A stretch of 64,000 bases of DNA from Terriglobia bacterium (GCA_020072965.1 JAIQFY010000010.1:36018-100017); one strand, 5' to 3'. Shown: positions 23,328-32,710, numbered from the stretch's first letter. The notes: generated by a model from the letters alone, not told the origin. A program made the numbers and translations.

Positions 23328-24416
23328 ATGTTGATCCTGGGAATTGAATCCTCTTGTGATGAAACGGCTGCCGCGGTGGTGGAAAATGGTTTCCACATTC
23401 GATCCAGTGTGATCGCTTCCCAGGTGGGGCTCCACAGGAAGTATGGTGGTGTGGTCCCCGAATTGGCGGCCCGCGAGCATGTCATGTCGATCGGACCCAT
23501 CGTGCGGCAGGCGTGCGGGGAAGCCGGGGTTCGTTATGGCGACTTTGATGCCATCGCCGTGACGTACGGCCCGGGACTGGTGGGTTCGCTGCTGGCGGGA
23601 ATCTCCTATGCCAAAGCGATGTCCATGAGCCTGGGAACACCCCTGGTCGCTGTCAATCACATTGAAGGACACATCTATGCGGCGATCATGGAGCGCCTGG
23701 CCGATTCCACGAAGGAGTCCTCGACGCCCTCCCTGCCGGCCCTGGCGCTGGTTGTCTCAGGCGGGCATACCAGCCTTTTCCTGGTGCTGCGCCACTCCTC
23801 GGGCACTGGATTCCAGTATCAACTGATCGGCCGGACGCGCGATGATGCGGCCGGCGAGGCCTACGACAAAGTGGCGAAAATGCTGGGGCTCGGGTACCCC
23901 GGTGGGCCGATCATCGACCGCCTGGCACCTTTCGGAAATCCCAAAGCCGTGCCTTTCACCAAGACAAAAATCTCGGACCAGTCACTGGACTTTAGCTTCA
24001 GCGGTATCAAGACCGCCGTCCTGAGGTACGTTCAAAAAAGTAGTATCCGCCCCCTCGACCCGCGAACACACCACGACGAGAAAGATGTCCCGCCCATCAT
24101 GATTGATCTGGCTGCCAGTTTTCAGCGGACCGTCGTGGACATCCTGGTCCGCTCCCTTCAAAGGGGAATGCTGGAATACCACCCGAAGTCCATCCTGTTA
24201 TCGGGAGGCGTTGCCGCCAACAGTGAACTGAGGTCAGCCGTTCAGAACTTTTGTGCTGAGCACAAACTGGAGGCTTATATCCCCCCGCCTCGCCTGACCA
24301 CCGATAACGCCGCCATGATTGCCGCCGCTGGGCATGACCATTTCCAACGACAGGAATTGGCGGACCTCAACCTCAACGCGGAAGCCAGCCTCCAACTCGC
24401 AAAGAAGATTCAATGA
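23328..24416 (+). CDS. tsaD: tRNA N6-adenosine threonylcarbamoyltransferase
   Basis: A 362-residue enzyme that transfers the threonylcarbamoyl group to A37 of ANN-decoding tRNAs, working with TsaB and TsaE. The start at 23328 (MLILGIESSCDETAAAVV) is the normal N-terminus; upstream codons in this frame overlap mtnA. Motifs: KYGGVVPELAAREHV, the metal-binding HIEGHIYA, VVSGGHTSLFLV, DDAAGEAYDKVAKMLGLGYPGGP, LDFSFSGIKTAVL, and the C-terminal GGVAANSELR ... TDNAAMIAAAG. Full length is consistent with the bacterial family. It probably shares a transcript with mtnA. Confidence 0.97.
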   Translation: MLILGIESSCDETAAAVVENGFHIRSSVIASQVGLHRKYGGVVPELAAREHVMSIGPIVRQACGEAGVRYGDFDAIAVTYGPGLVGSLLAGISYAKAMSMSLGTPLVAVNHIEGHIYAAIMERLADSTKESSTPSLPALALVVSGGHTSLFLVLRHSSGTGFQYQLIGRTRDDAAGEAYDKVAKMLGLGYPGGPIIDRLAPFGNPKAVPFTKTKISDQSLDFSFSGIKTAVLRYVQKSSIRPLDPRTHHDEKDVPPIMIDLAASFQRTVVDILVRSLQRGMLEYHPKSILLSGGVAANSELRSAVQNFCAEHKLEAYIPPPRLTTDNAAMIAAAGHDHFQRQELADLNLNAEASLQLAKKIQ

Positions 24417-24457
24417 CGCTTTCCCCGCGTCTATCAGTGCCAGGGTCACTTCAAAAC

Positions 24458-24850
24458 CTACTTGGGGGAAGACCTTTTCTGAGGGGTCTCAAGAGAGATT
24501 GACAAAAGCTTGATGTGGGCAAGAGGACGATCAGTGGCAAGCAGTACGGAGGCGGTATGAAGATCTTTCTCGAGCTGTCGAAGATTGACGCGGCAGAACC
24601 TCCTCGGGCCGCCGGAGAGTTTTCCCAGCGCATTTCTGAAGAGCGATTGTGCCCCGTGCCGATTCCCCTTCTGAAGGTGATGGGAGCCGACGGCTGATTG
24701 AATCAAGGCCTGCATTACCCGTTTGGAGGCCCCGGCCAAAGGTCGCCAAAGATCCTCCCAAATCTCGTGGGCCTCGAAAAATCTGCCGGAATTAAACTGC
24801 GAAACTCCGTGCTCGAATTTCTCCCGGAAATCCCGGGTTTCCTCGGTCAT
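24458..24850 (-). CDS. DUF309 family protein
   Basis: A 130-residue all-helical protein of the DUF309 family. The diagnostic run is FNSGRFFEAHEIWEDLWRPLAG followed by RVMQALIQSAVGSHHLQKGN, which contains the conserved His and Glu/Asp residues of the family's presumed active or metal site. Biochemical function is unknown. It is convergent with tsaD, with a 41-base gap. The gene-free stretch upstream (24851-25161) holds nothing I can identify. Confidence 0.9.
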   Translation of the reverse strand: MTEETRDFREKFEHGVSQFNSGRFFEAHEIWEDLWRPLAGASKRVMQALIQSAVGSHHLQKGNRHGAQSLFRNALGKLSGGPRRFCRVNLRQLEKDLHTASVLLATDRPLAHIKLLSISLETPQKRSSPK

Positions 24851-25161
24851 CCGACACGCCTTGTCCCGTGAGCTGCCGACAGCACTCCAGGCTCGAGATC
24901 CGATTTTAAACCAAATTCCAAAGAAAGGATCTCATGCCAGGGGACGAGGCCGGCGGAGACACCAAAACCTGATTAACAACAATAGGAATGGATCTATTCA
25001 CGGGACCGATTGTTCTCTTCCCAAGTCTTGCTTCGTCGCTTGGCGCCTGGGTGTGGCCAAAATGGCGCGAGACCTCCCAGGCCCTAAAACAGAACGGGAC
25101 TCGCCCCCTGTGATGGAAAAACGAGTCCCCTTCAATTTCGTCAGGAATCACTCCGGATATC

Positions 25162-25614
25162 TTACTTTCTCCGCCCCTTCTTCCCAGCCTTCCTGGCCCT
25201 TCCTTTCTTCTTTGAACCTTTCGCCTTTGACTTCTTGGCGGCCTTCCTGGACTTACCTTTCTTCTTCGAAGCTTTGGCCTTTGACTTCTTGGCGACCTTT
25301 CTGGGCTTGATCTTCCTGGGCTTGATCTTCCTGGGTTTAATCTTCTTCTTCGCCGCCACTTTTTTCTTAGGGGCTACCTTTTTTGCTTTTGCCTTTGATT
25401 TGGGCTTTGGCTTCGGTGAGACATAGGGCGCAGGCTTCGGAGGAGGTGGAAGCGGAGGTTCGGGGATGGTCATTTCGGTTTCGACTGTTTCTTCGAACTC
25501 TTCTATGATTTCCTCGGATGGCTCCTCCAGTTCAGCAGCTTCCTCCAGCGACTCTTCCCTTTCGTCTGGGAATCCTCCTTCCATCTCCTCTCTCTCATCA
25601 TCACCCTCGAACAT
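25162..25614 (-). CDS. Lysine-rich histone H1-like protein with acidic N-terminus
   Basis: A 150-residue low-complexity protein with strong charge polarity. Residues 1-50 are rich in Glu/Asp. Residues 51-70 are a Pro-rich hinge (PEPPLPPPPKPAP). Residues 70-150 are dense in Lys/Ala/Ser with internal repeats: KPRKI three times, and a 16-residue KKSKAKxSKKKGKxRKA unit twice. The tail resembles bacterial histone H1-like proteins that bind DNA non-specifically. The acidic head is unusual and could act as an intramolecular mask. The internal repeats at DNA level make the length prone to slippage. CGAGAAAGGAG precedes the ATG. Confidence 0.75.
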   Translation of the reverse strand: MFEGDDEREEMEGGFPDEREESLEEAAELEEPSEEIIEEFEETVETEMTIPEPPLPPPPKPAPYVSPKPKPKSKAKAKKVAPKKKVAAKKKIKPRKIKPRKIKPRKVAKKSKAKASKKKGKSRKAAKKSKAKGSKKKGRARKAGKKGRRK

Positions 25615-26028
25615 GTCGGACTCCTTTCTCGCGCGGGATATTACCTACTGAAGAATGGGCGGGTTTAAATCCCGTGCACACAGGGCGCTAGGCGAGGCGA
25701 TTATAGTCAAATTGCCTACCTGAAGCAAACATCCTGAGAATCCTATTCAAACGATTTTCGGGACGTGCTCAGCAGGCCCCAGAAATGCCCGGGGACCGGA
25801 ACCACCGCCTTCCCTTCGCCCCGCTCACCGGTTCGGGTATCCCCTTATGCATCACTAAAAAGAGGGCTTATCTTGAGCCCTGCGTTTCGCATTGAATCTC
25901 ATTAGGTTCCTTGACACCCCCTGCTCCCTGTGTTACAAACACCTGTGAATTGTGGTGCAAGCAGCGACCGGCGCAATATATTGTTGATAGATCGACTATT
26001 AGCCTTCAGTTTAGATTAAAATCACAGA
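25615..26028. other. Divergent intergenic region with promoter
   Basis: 414 bases between the H1-like gene (minus) and the site-2 protease gene (plus). Apart from the promoter at 25911-25939 I see only a weak GGGCTTATCTTGAGCCC hairpin at 25864-25880. Confidence 0.4.
25911..25939 (+). promoter_or_regulatory. Predicted promoter of the site-2 protease gene
   Basis: TTGACA (25911-25916), a 17-base spacer and TACAAA (25934-25939). The expected leader is about 83 bases. Transcription may run through trpS to the pseudouridine synthase gene. Confidence 0.45.
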
Positions 26029-26694
26029 ATGCAAGGGAATCTAGCGCATTTTGGAATATTCATGCTCGTGCTCCTGCTTTCACTCTCGTGGCACGAGTCT
26101 GCCCATGCGTGGATGGCTGATCGGCTGGGTGATTATACAGCTCGTTACCTGGGCCGGGTTTCGCTGAATCCGCTGGTCCATATTGATGTCCTCGGCACGA
26201 TCATTTTCCCCGCAATCTCATTTTTCACAGGGGCCCCTCTGCTGGGATGGGCAAAGCCGACCCCTGTCAATCCACTCCACTTGCGCGATAAAAAATATGG
26301 CGGACTTCGGGTAGCTGCCGCGGGTCCGATCAGCAATTGTATTCTTGCAACGATGTTCATCGTCGCTTACAAGGTTGTCGTCGTACTACTGAAGAACGGT
26401 GTGGGCACGAATCTTTTGGGTGGAGTCCTGGAGCCCCTGTTCCTCCTCTTCCAACAGGCCATCTTCTTGAACGTGGGGCTCGCCATTTTTAATCTGATTC
26501 CCATTCCCCCCCTCGATGGAAGCCATATCCTGGAAGCGCTTCTTCCCTATGAGGCTGCACAGAAGTTTCAAGCGTTCCAACGGTATGGTGGGATTCTGTT
26601 GATGCTCCTGGTATTCACACCGGCTCTCAGCATTATTTTCAACCCGGTTTTCGGATTGTTAAGCTACTTTCTAAATTGGTTTATCTTGTCCTAA
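26029..26694 (+). CDS. Site-2 protease family protein (peptidase M50)
   Basis: A 221-residue intramembrane metalloprotease. The zinc motif HEXXH is HESAH in the first helix (SLSWHESAHAWMADRLGD); the second metal-binding part is PIPPLDGSHILEAL with the conserved Asp. NPLVHIDVLGTIIFPAIS and GWAKPTPVNP are typical of the small M50 group with no PDZ domain. Five or six hydrophobic segments are visible. Substrates of these short forms are mostly unknown. It is encoded directly upstream of trpS, a position it occupies in several bacterial groups. Confidence 0.93.
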   Translation: MQGNLAHFGIFMLVLLLSLSWHESAHAWMADRLGDYTARYLGRVSLNPLVHIDVLGTIIFPAISFFTGAPLLGWAKPTPVNPLHLRDKKYGGLRVAAAGPISNCILATMFIVAYKVVVVLLKNGVGTNLLGGVLEPLFLLFQQAIFLNVGLAIFNLIPIPPLDGSHILEALLPYEAAQKFQAFQRYGGILLMLLVFTPALSIIFNPVFGLLSYFLNWFILS

Positions 26695-26814
26695 GGCGGG
26701 ATGAATGGACTCAAGTTTTCTTCAGGTGGGAGGTCATTCACTACTCCTTCTGCGGGTCGCTTCACTTGAACGCGCGCCCTTGAATTCAAATCCAGGCCGG
26801 GTTCTTAATTCACT

Positions 26815-27834
26815 GTGATCGAAAGCGAAAAGGAACACAAGAACAAGCGCGTCCTCAGCGGCATGCGGCCGACGGGCCGGCTCCACATTGGTCATCTCGT
26901 CGGGGCCCTGCAAAACTGGGTGAAACTTCAAAATCAATACGAGTGTTTTCACTTCATTGCTGACTGGCACATGCTGACCACGGACTACATGGACACGTCG
27001 GAACTCGAAGACAACCGGTTTCAGATGATCCTGGACTGGCTGGCCTGCGGCCTGGATCCAAATCGATCGACCCTGTTCGTCCAGTCGTCGATCAAGGAAC
27101 ATGCGGAGCTGCATTTGTTGCTCTCCATGATTACGCCCCTCGGGTGGCTGGAGCGCGTCCCTTCCTACAAAGAGATGCGGGAGAACCTGGCGGACAAGGA
27201 TCTCAACACATACGGGTTTCTGGGATACCCCCTTTTGCAGTCGGCCGACATCCTGATGTACAAGGCTGATTTCGTGCCGGTGGGCGAGGACCAAGTCCCC
27301 CATGTCGAACTCACCCGGGAGATCGCGCGACGATTCAATTTCACTTATGGCCGGAACAGGACGGAGGCGGTCTTCCCGGAGCCGCAGGCGCTGCTGACTC
27401 CGGTCCCTCGATTGCCCGGAACCGATGGGCGAAAGATGTCAAAAAGTTTTGGCAACGATATTAAGCTCAGTGATGATCCTGCCATCGTGGAGAAGAAAAT
27501 TCTTCCCATGGTGACCGACCCAGCGCGGAAGCGGCGACAGGATCCCGGCAATCCCGACATCTGTCCGGTCTTCGATTATCACAAGGCCTTTTCGACCGAA
27601 GCGACCCAGGGATGGGCGGCGCACGGTTGTCGTACCGCCGAAATCGGTTGTATCGATTGCAAACACGGGCTCCTGAAACATCTGCTTCCCGTTCTCGAGC
27701 CGATCGCCGCCAGCCGCCGCGAGTTGGAGGCCCATCCGGAGGCCGTCCGGGAAGTTCTCGACGCCGGCAACAAAACGGCCCGGCACGTGGCTCAGGCCAC
27801 GATGGATGAAGTGCGGAAAGCCATGCGGTTGTAA
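26815..27834 (+). CDS. trpS: Tryptophanyl-tRNA synthetase
   Basis: A 339-residue class I synthetase that charges tRNA-Trp. The HIGH motif is GRLHIGHL and KMSKS is GRKMSKSFGN. FHFIADWHMLTT, MYKADFVPVGEDQVPHVELTREIARRFN and the C-terminal helical anticodon-binding region are all present, so the gene looks complete. The GTG start at 26815 gives MIESEKEHKNKRVLSGMRPTG. The scpA gene follows after 14 bases, forming a co-directional run with the cohesion genes. Confidence 0.97.
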   Translation: MIESEKEHKNKRVLSGMRPTGRLHIGHLVGALQNWVKLQNQYECFHFIADWHMLTTDYMDTSELEDNRFQMILDWLACGLDPNRSTLFVQSSIKEHAELHLLLSMITPLGWLERVPSYKEMRENLADKDLNTYGFLGYPLLQSADILMYKADFVPVGEDQVPHVELTREIARRFNFTYGRNRTEAVFPEPQALLTPVPRLPGTDGRKMSKSFGNDIKLSDDPAIVEKKILPMVTDPARKRRQDPGNPDICPVFDYHKAFSTEATQGWAAHGCRTAEIGCIDCKHGLLKHLLPVLEPIAASRRELEAHPEAVREVLDAGNKTARHVAQATMDEVRKAMRL

Positions 27835-27848
27835 CACGGGGCACCAAA

Positions 27849-28643
27849 ATGCAACTTGAACTCAAATTCCAACTTCCCGCTTACGAAGGGCCGCTCGACC
27901 TGCTCCTCGACATGATCCGCAAGCAGGAAATCGACATCTACGACATTCCCATTGCCCGGATCACGAGCCAGTACCTGGACTATATGCGGGCGCTTGAGGA
28001 TCTCGACATTAACCTGGGCGGGGACTTCATCCTGATGGCGGCGACGTTGATTCACATCAAATCAAAAATGCTGCTGCCGCCGGATCCGGAGGAAATCCGG
28101 GAGGGCGACCTGGGGGATCCCCGCGAGGAGTTAGTGCGGCAACTCCTGGAGCATGAGAAGTACAAGAACGCGGCCGAGATGCTGCAGCAGAAAGGAATGA
28201 TCGAGGGGGCTACTTACAGCCGGGCGGAATTGGAGAAATGGATTGACGAATCGGGGGAGCCGGAAATCTCGGTCACGCTTTACGACCTCGTCATGACCTT
28301 CCGCGCGGTCGTGGAGCGGGCCAAGTTGCGCACGCCTCTGGAGATTGTCCACGACGAGATGACGATCGGGCAGATGATTGCCCACCTCCGGATGCTCTTC
28401 GAAGATTCCAAGAAGCCGATCCTGTTAACCCAGATCTTCGAATCCTACACCACCCGCCGGGCGCTGGTGGTGACATTCCTGGCGCTGCTGGAGCTAGTGC
28501 GGTTGCATGCCATTCACCTCTCGCAGAAAGGAACGTTTGGTCCCATCTACGCCCAGAAGCGAGACAACTTTGAAAACGCGGTCGCCCATCTGAGCACTGC
28601 GTACCTTGAATCCGAGGAGAATCCGGAACCCACGATTCAATAA
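27849..28643 (+). CDS. scpA: Segregation and condensation protein A
   Basis: A 264-residue kleisin that bridges the SMC heads and binds ScpB in the chromosome-condensing complex. The N-terminal domain is typical: FQLPAYEGPLDLLLDMIRKQEIDIYDIPIARITSQYLDYM, followed by LGGDFILMAATLIHIKSKMLLP. The C-terminal winged helix is VTFLALLELVRLHAIHLSQKGTFGPI. A charged central linker separates them. scpB follows after about 87 bases on the same strand. Confidence 0.96.
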   Translation: MQLELKFQLPAYEGPLDLLLDMIRKQEIDIYDIPIARITSQYLDYMRALEDLDINLGGDFILMAATLIHIKSKMLLPPDPEEIREGDLGDPREELVRQLLEHEKYKNAAEMLQQKGMIEGATYSRAELEKWIDESGEPEISVTLYDLVMTFRAVVERAKLRTPLEIVHDEMTIGQMIAHLRMLFEDSKKPILLTQIFESYTTRRALVVTFLALLELVRLHAIHLSQKGTFGPIYAQKRDNFENAVAHLSTAYLESEENPEPTIQ

Positions 28644-28730
28644 ATTTGTGGTCGGAGAATGCGGGAACGGGAAACTAACCCCATCCGGCAATCCCCCACA
28701 GGAAAGCCAGAACTGGAACGAGAAGAAATC

Positions 28731-29405
28731 ATGACTGAACAAGAATTGAAGTCCGTCGTTGAAGCCATTGTCTATATCGCTGCCGAGCCGGTTCCGTTGA
28801 AGACGCTCCGCGACCTGTTCCCCAACGAGCCCACAGAGAAGATTGCTGCGGTGGTCGGGGAATTGACGGCGGAATATCAAGCCCCTCACCACGGCATTGA
28901 AATCCGGGAAGTGGCGCACGGCCTGAAGATGTCGACCAAACCCGAGCACTACGACATTCTCAAACAGTTTGCGAGGGCGCAACGTCCCCCCACCCGGCTC
29001 TCCTTGTCCGCCCTGGAAACCCTGGCTTGCATAGCCTACAAGCAGCCGGTTACCCTGCCGGAGATCCAGCAGATTCGAGGTGTGAATGCCTCCAGTGTGA
29101 TTCATACCCTGCTCGAGAGAAAGCTGATCACGGCCGCCGGCCGCAAGGCGGTGGTCGGGAGACCAATCCTGTACCGGACGACCAAGGAGTTCCTTGTCCA
29201 TTTCGGATTGAAGGATCTTTCCGAGCTCCCCACGCTCAAGGAATTTGAAGAGATTGCCAGCCACGGTTCTTTCTCTGCCGACGCCGCTTCGCTCGGCTCG
29301 TCGAAGGGCATCCCCGATCCGTCGGGGACAGTTGGTTTTGCTGACCCGTCTGCAGAATCGATTCAGGTACTCGACGATCCCGCCGAGGACGGGCCGACCT
29401 ATTAA
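28731..29405 (+). CDS. scpB: Segregation and condensation protein B
   Basis: A 224-residue partner of ScpA in the SMC complex. It consists of two winged-helix domains: residues 1-80 (LKSVVEAIVYIAAEPVPLKTLRDLF ... EIREVAHGLKMSTKPEHYDIL) and 90-165 (LSLSALETLACIAYKQPVTLPEIQQIRGVNASSVIHTLLERKLI). The second contains the family signature AYKQPVT-EIQQIRG. The start at 28731 was chosen over 28659 because the protein aligns naturally there and GAGAAGAAA precedes it. The pseudouridine synthase gene starts 6 bases after its stop. Confidence 0.94.
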   Translation: MTEQELKSVVEAIVYIAAEPVPLKTLRDLFPNEPTEKIAAVVGELTAEYQAPHHGIEIREVAHGLKMSTKPEHYDILKQFARAQRPPTRLSLSALETLACIAYKQPVTLPEIQQIRGVNASSVIHTLLERKLITAAGRKAVVGRPILYRTTKEFLVHFGLKDLSELPTLKEFEEIASHGSFSADAASLGSSKGIPDPSGTVGFADPSAESIQVLDDPAEDGPTY

Positions 29406-29411
29406 CGACCG

Positions 29412-30128
29412 ATGAAACAACGACTTCAAAAGATCATCGCCGAAGCAGGGATTTGTTCGCGTCGACACGCGGAGACCCTGATCGTCTCAGGCTGCGTGTC
29501 GATAAACGGCAAAATGGAGACGACCCTGGGAACCAAGGCCGACCCGGAAATCGATCACATCAAAGTTAATGGAAAACTCCTGGTGGCCCCCCAGCAACAC
29601 ATCTACGTCCTGCTTAACAAACCCAAGGGCGTCGTTTCAACCGCCTTTGATCCCGAAGGGCGAACCACGGTGACCGAGTTGATTCGGGGAGTCCAGGGAA
29701 GGATCTACCCGGTGGGCCGTCTTGATTACCACACCGAGGGGTTGCTCCTGCTGACCAACGACGGCGACTTCGCGCAGATCGTCATGAAAGCGGGGATTCA
29801 CTGCCCTAAAACCTATCTCGCCAAGGTGCGCGGCACGCTCGCGGACGAGGCCCTGGATCGGCTTCGCAAAGGGATCGTCATCGACAGGGTCAGAACCGCA
29901 CCCGCCCGCATCATTCCTGTGAGAAAGGCTGACAATAGCTGGTACGAAGTCACCCTGATCGAAGGCCGTAACCAGCAAATCCGGAAGATGTTCGAGTATG
30001 CCGGGCACCCCGTGGAAAAGCTCAAACGCATCCGGATTGGCTTCCTGGAAGATTCAAATCTGCGGCCGGGAAAATACCGGGCCTTGACCCCGCAGGAGGT
30101 CGCCCGGTTTAAAAAGATGGGGCCGTAG
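29412..30128 (+). CDS. rluB: RluB/RsuA family pseudouridine synthase
   Basis: A 238-residue rRNA-modifying enzyme. An S4 RNA-binding domain occupies residues 1-60 (RLQKIIAEAGICSRRHAETLIVSGCVSINGK). The catalytic domain contains YVLLNKPKGVVST and the motif PVGRLDYHTEGLLLLTNDGDF with the nucleophilic Asp. The end EVTLIEGRNQQIRKMFEYAGHPVEKLKRIRIG is typical. RluB modifies 23S rRNA U2605 in E. coli; RsuA and RluF are related, so the exact site is not certain. The position after scpA-scpB is conserved in many bacteria and supports RluB. Confidence 0.92.
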   Translation: MKQRLQKIIAEAGICSRRHAETLIVSGCVSINGKMETTLGTKADPEIDHIKVNGKLLVAPQQHIYVLLNKPKGVVSTAFDPEGRTTVTELIRGVQGRIYPVGRLDYHTEGLLLLTNDGDFAQIVMKAGIHCPKTYLAKVRGTLADEALDRLRKGIVIDRVRTAPARIIPVRKADNSWYEVTLIEGRNQQIRKMFEYAGHPVEKLKRIRIGFLEDSNLRPGKYRALTPQEVARFKKMGP

Positions 30129-30327
30129 TCCTTTCCCCGACCTCCGGAATCACGGGAGAGCCGGCTTTATCCCAGGGTGGTTTTTCCCGTGGCCGGAAAT
30201 TCAGAGTTATAAAGATCGGCCTTCGTTGCCCCCTGGTGAATTCAAATGGAATTTTTTCTTGCGGGCATGGTAGGATGGTTGTTGTCCGGGCTCCTCAGTG
30301 AGTGTAAGAGTAACCTTCAGGGCTGAG

Positions 30328-30768
30328 ATGAACCTATACGACAAGATCTTTGCCGACTCCAAAACCATTGCCGTCGTGGGGCTGTCGTCCAATCCGTCGC
30401 GCCCGAGTTACGGCGTGACGCGTTACATGCAGTCCGTCGGATATCGCATCATCCCCATCAATCCCAACGAAACCGAAGTCTTGAATGAAAAATCCTATGC
30501 CCGTTTGGAAGACGTCCCGGTCCCGGTGGACATCGTTGATATTTTCCGGCGCTCGGAGTTTGTCGAGCCCCTCGTGGACAGTGCCCTGAAGATCGGCGCC
30601 AAAGTAATCTGGATGCAGGAGGGGGTGTTTCACCGCCAGGCGGCTGAGCGCGCGCGTCGGGCGGGATTGGTTGTTATCATGGACCGATGCATCTTGAAGG
30701 AGCATATGAGTTGGGTCTATACCCATCAACATGCCTCCCCTTTACAACCCACAAGTGAAGTGTTCTAA
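30328..30768 (+). CDS. CoA-binding domain protein (YccU-like)
   Basis: A 146-residue Rossmann-type CoA-binding protein. The signature is KTIAVVGLSSNPSRPSYGVTRYMQSVGYRIIPINPNE and later VDIVDIFRRSEFVEPLVDSALKIGAKVIWMQEGV. The C-terminal CILKEHMSW contains the conserved Cys and Glu-His. The family is widespread with unknown role, perhaps in CoA sensing or metabolite repair. The ATG at 30328 is preferred to the frame's upstream start at 30298 because MNLYDKIFAD is the family N-terminus. Confidence 0.9.
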   Translation: MNLYDKIFADSKTIAVVGLSSNPSRPSYGVTRYMQSVGYRIIPINPNETEVLNEKSYARLEDVPVPVDIVDIFRRSEFVEPLVDSALKIGAKVIWMQEGVFHRQAAERARRAGLVVIMDRCILKEHMSWVYTHQHASPLQPTSEVF

Positions 30769-30932
30769 TACAACATCTCTTGGGTTGGATTGAATCGCCT
30801 TCATAATTAATTGGTTTTTTCGAGATGCAGCTTCCATCAACCCTTCCCAATTGGCCATTGTATTAATTTGAATACGAGGCTTCCTGACGGTACAGGCTTG
30901 ATCTCCTTGACCGGGTGGCCCATTTTGTGCCC

Positions 30933-32252
30933 ATGACGAAATTCGATTCCACCCCCCGGATCCTTATCGTAGACGATGAAGTGCGGTTGACGGAGAGCCT
31001 CGAGTCGCTCGCCTCGGCGATGGGGTTTGTGTGCCAGGTGGCGCACTCGGGATACGACGCGCAAGAGCGGCTGCTGGCGGAAGAATTTGATTTGATTATC
31101 ACCGACCTCCTGATGCCCGGGATCAGTGGATTAGATCTCATCGATTTTGCCTCCGGTCATGGGCTCTGGACCCCCATCGTGGTCCTCACCGGACAAGGTA
31201 CGGTCAATGCTGCCGTCCAGGCGATGAAGCAAGGGGCCTACGATTTCGTGGTCAAACCCTTCGATCCCGATCGATTTCGAACGGTCCTGATTCATGCGCT
31301 CGAAAGAAGTTCTTATGAGCGCAAGCGGCTGGAACATATCCGGCACACCGAACAGCTTCAAGCGGAGATCCGGGAGTCCAAGCAGTATCTGGAGCTGGTC
31401 TTGCAGAGCGCCGAAGATGTCGCCATCATCACGACCAACCGCGAGGGCAAGATCAAGACTTTTAATACGGGCGCCGAGAAACTTTTCGGGGCGCCCCTCG
31501 ATCAAGTCCTCGGGCAGCCTATTGATCTCTGGTTCCCGAATGCGAAGATCATCAAGCACGCCCACGATTTCCTGAACGGACAGCGTCGTGAGGCGTGGCG
31601 GGAGGAACTGGCCTTCGAGAATTTGAATGCCTCCCAACTTTGGATCCACGTCGTGATGCGCTGGATGGAGTCCCCTTCTCCCTTCCTCGCCGGACTGATT
31701 GTGGTGGCGACCGACATCACCCAGCGGCATATCCTCCGGGAAAAACTGAAGATCCTCTCCATCACCGACGACCTGACCGGCCTTTATAACCAGCGCTATT
31801 TTTATGAATCCCTGCGGAGGGAAATGGAGCGCTCCAACCGCCGAAACGCCCCGTTTGGACTGGCCATGTTTGATATCGACCACTTCAAACGATATAACGA
31901 TGAGTTCGGACACCTCAAGGGCGACGAGATTCTGCGCAAGCTCGGTGAAGTCATGAGGTCGACCATCCGCAGGATCGATTACGGCTTCCGGTATGGCGGC
32001 GATGAGTTCGCGGTCCTGCTGCCGGAAACCGAACTGGAACACGCCGTCCTGATCACGGAGCGCATCCGCGCCAACACCAAGGCGCAGTTCGAAGGCCAAG
32101 TCACCCTGTCGATCGGGGTGGTGCAGGGCAAATCTCCCTGCGATGAGCGCCGCTTGATTGAAGCCGCCGACCGGGCCATGTATGAATCCAAGCGCGCCGG
32201 CGGCGATTACGTCTCCTTCATCAGCAAGTCTCTGACCCTCACCAAACAATAA
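30933..32252 (+). CDS. Response regulator with REC, PAS and GGDEF domains (diguanylate cyclase)
   Basis: A 439-residue signalling protein that should make cyclic di-GMP. Order: receiver domain (residues 8-125; ILIVDDEVRL, phospho-acceptor Asp in LIITDLLMPGISG, Lys in FVVKPFDPDRF), a helical linker, a PAS domain (about 140-255; VAIITTNREGKIKTFNTGAEKLFG), and GGDEF (about 270-430; LTGLYNQRYF, MFDIDHFKRYND, FRYGGDEF). An RxxD inhibitory I-site (RRID) sits just before the GGDEF loop, so product feedback is expected. A GTG at 30915 would add six residues. No kinase gene is adjacent. Confidence 0.93.
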   Translation: MTKFDSTPRILIVDDEVRLTESLESLASAMGFVCQVAHSGYDAQERLLAEEFDLIITDLLMPGISGLDLIDFASGHGLWTPIVVLTGQGTVNAAVQAMKQGAYDFVVKPFDPDRFRTVLIHALERSSYERKRLEHIRHTEQLQAEIRESKQYLELVLQSAEDVAIITTNREGKIKTFNTGAEKLFGAPLDQVLGQPIDLWFPNAKIIKHAHDFLNGQRREAWREELAFENLNASQLWIHVVMRWMESPSPFLAGLIVVATDITQRHILREKLKILSITDDLTGLYNQRYFYESLRREMERSNRRNAPFGLAMFDIDHFKRYNDEFGHLKGDEILRKLGEVMRSTIRRIDYGFRYGGDEFAVLLPETELEHAVLITERIRANTKAQFEGQVTLSIGVVQGKSPCDERRLIEAADRAMYESKRAGGDYVSFISKSLTLTKQ

Positions 32253-32350
32253 TCGGGGCTAAGAGGAGGTGCCTGCTTCATCTCATCAGAGCAGGGCATT
32301 GAACCACGTTCCCAGCTGCCACTTCCCTTCTTGTGGTCCGCTTACCCATT

Positions 32351-32372
32351 CTGAAATTTCCAATTTGAGATC
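32351..32372. repeat. AT-rich palindromic motif, copy 1
   Basis: Minus-strand TCAAATTGGAAATTTCAGA; related to the motifs at 48027-48049 and 53606-53629. Confidence 0.35.
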
Positions 32373-32499
32373 GAAGAGGATGACGCCAGCGGGCACGAGA
32401 ACAGCTCCCCGGAGAGGACACGGACCGCTTTCAGTGCCATGCGCTCATCCGGCTACCGGCGAGATGTTTCGGTTCCTGAGCATCCGCCGGGAATCGTGT

Positions 32500-32640
32500 T
32501 GACTACTGACCCAACCGTGCGATTCGTGCCCTCCACCATGCCAATCCCCCCCAACGGCAGTCGGGGGATCGTTCAGGTCCAGCCTTCAGGACCAGAGCCG
32601 CGCGCTTTTTCATACTCCTCAACCGCTACCATGCCAGCAA
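32500..32640 (+). repeat. Degenerate intergenic repeat unit A
   Basis: Contains TTGACTACTGACCCAACCGTG, a CCCCC/GGGGG hairpin (32546-32567), then GATCGTTCAGGTCC and ACCAGAGCCGCGCGCTTTTT, and ends AACCGCTACCATGCCA. Each block has a counterpart, in the same order, in unit B. Confidence 0.5.
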
Positions 32641-32710
32641 GCAGAGAACGTTTTTTGATTTCATCTGAGGGAAGCGGTGTAAATTCCACGTCTCACCCTG
32701 CCGAGAGGCA

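Noticed and set aside
28494-29468. 324-codon open frame on the minus strand
   Set aside because: Antisense to scpB and the ends of its neighbours; no recognisable domain.
31131-32249. 372-codon open frame on the minus strand
   Set aside because: It lies fully antisense to the REC-PAS-GGDEF gene, whose domains are unmistakable. The translation has no family resemblance and reflects codon bias of the true gene.
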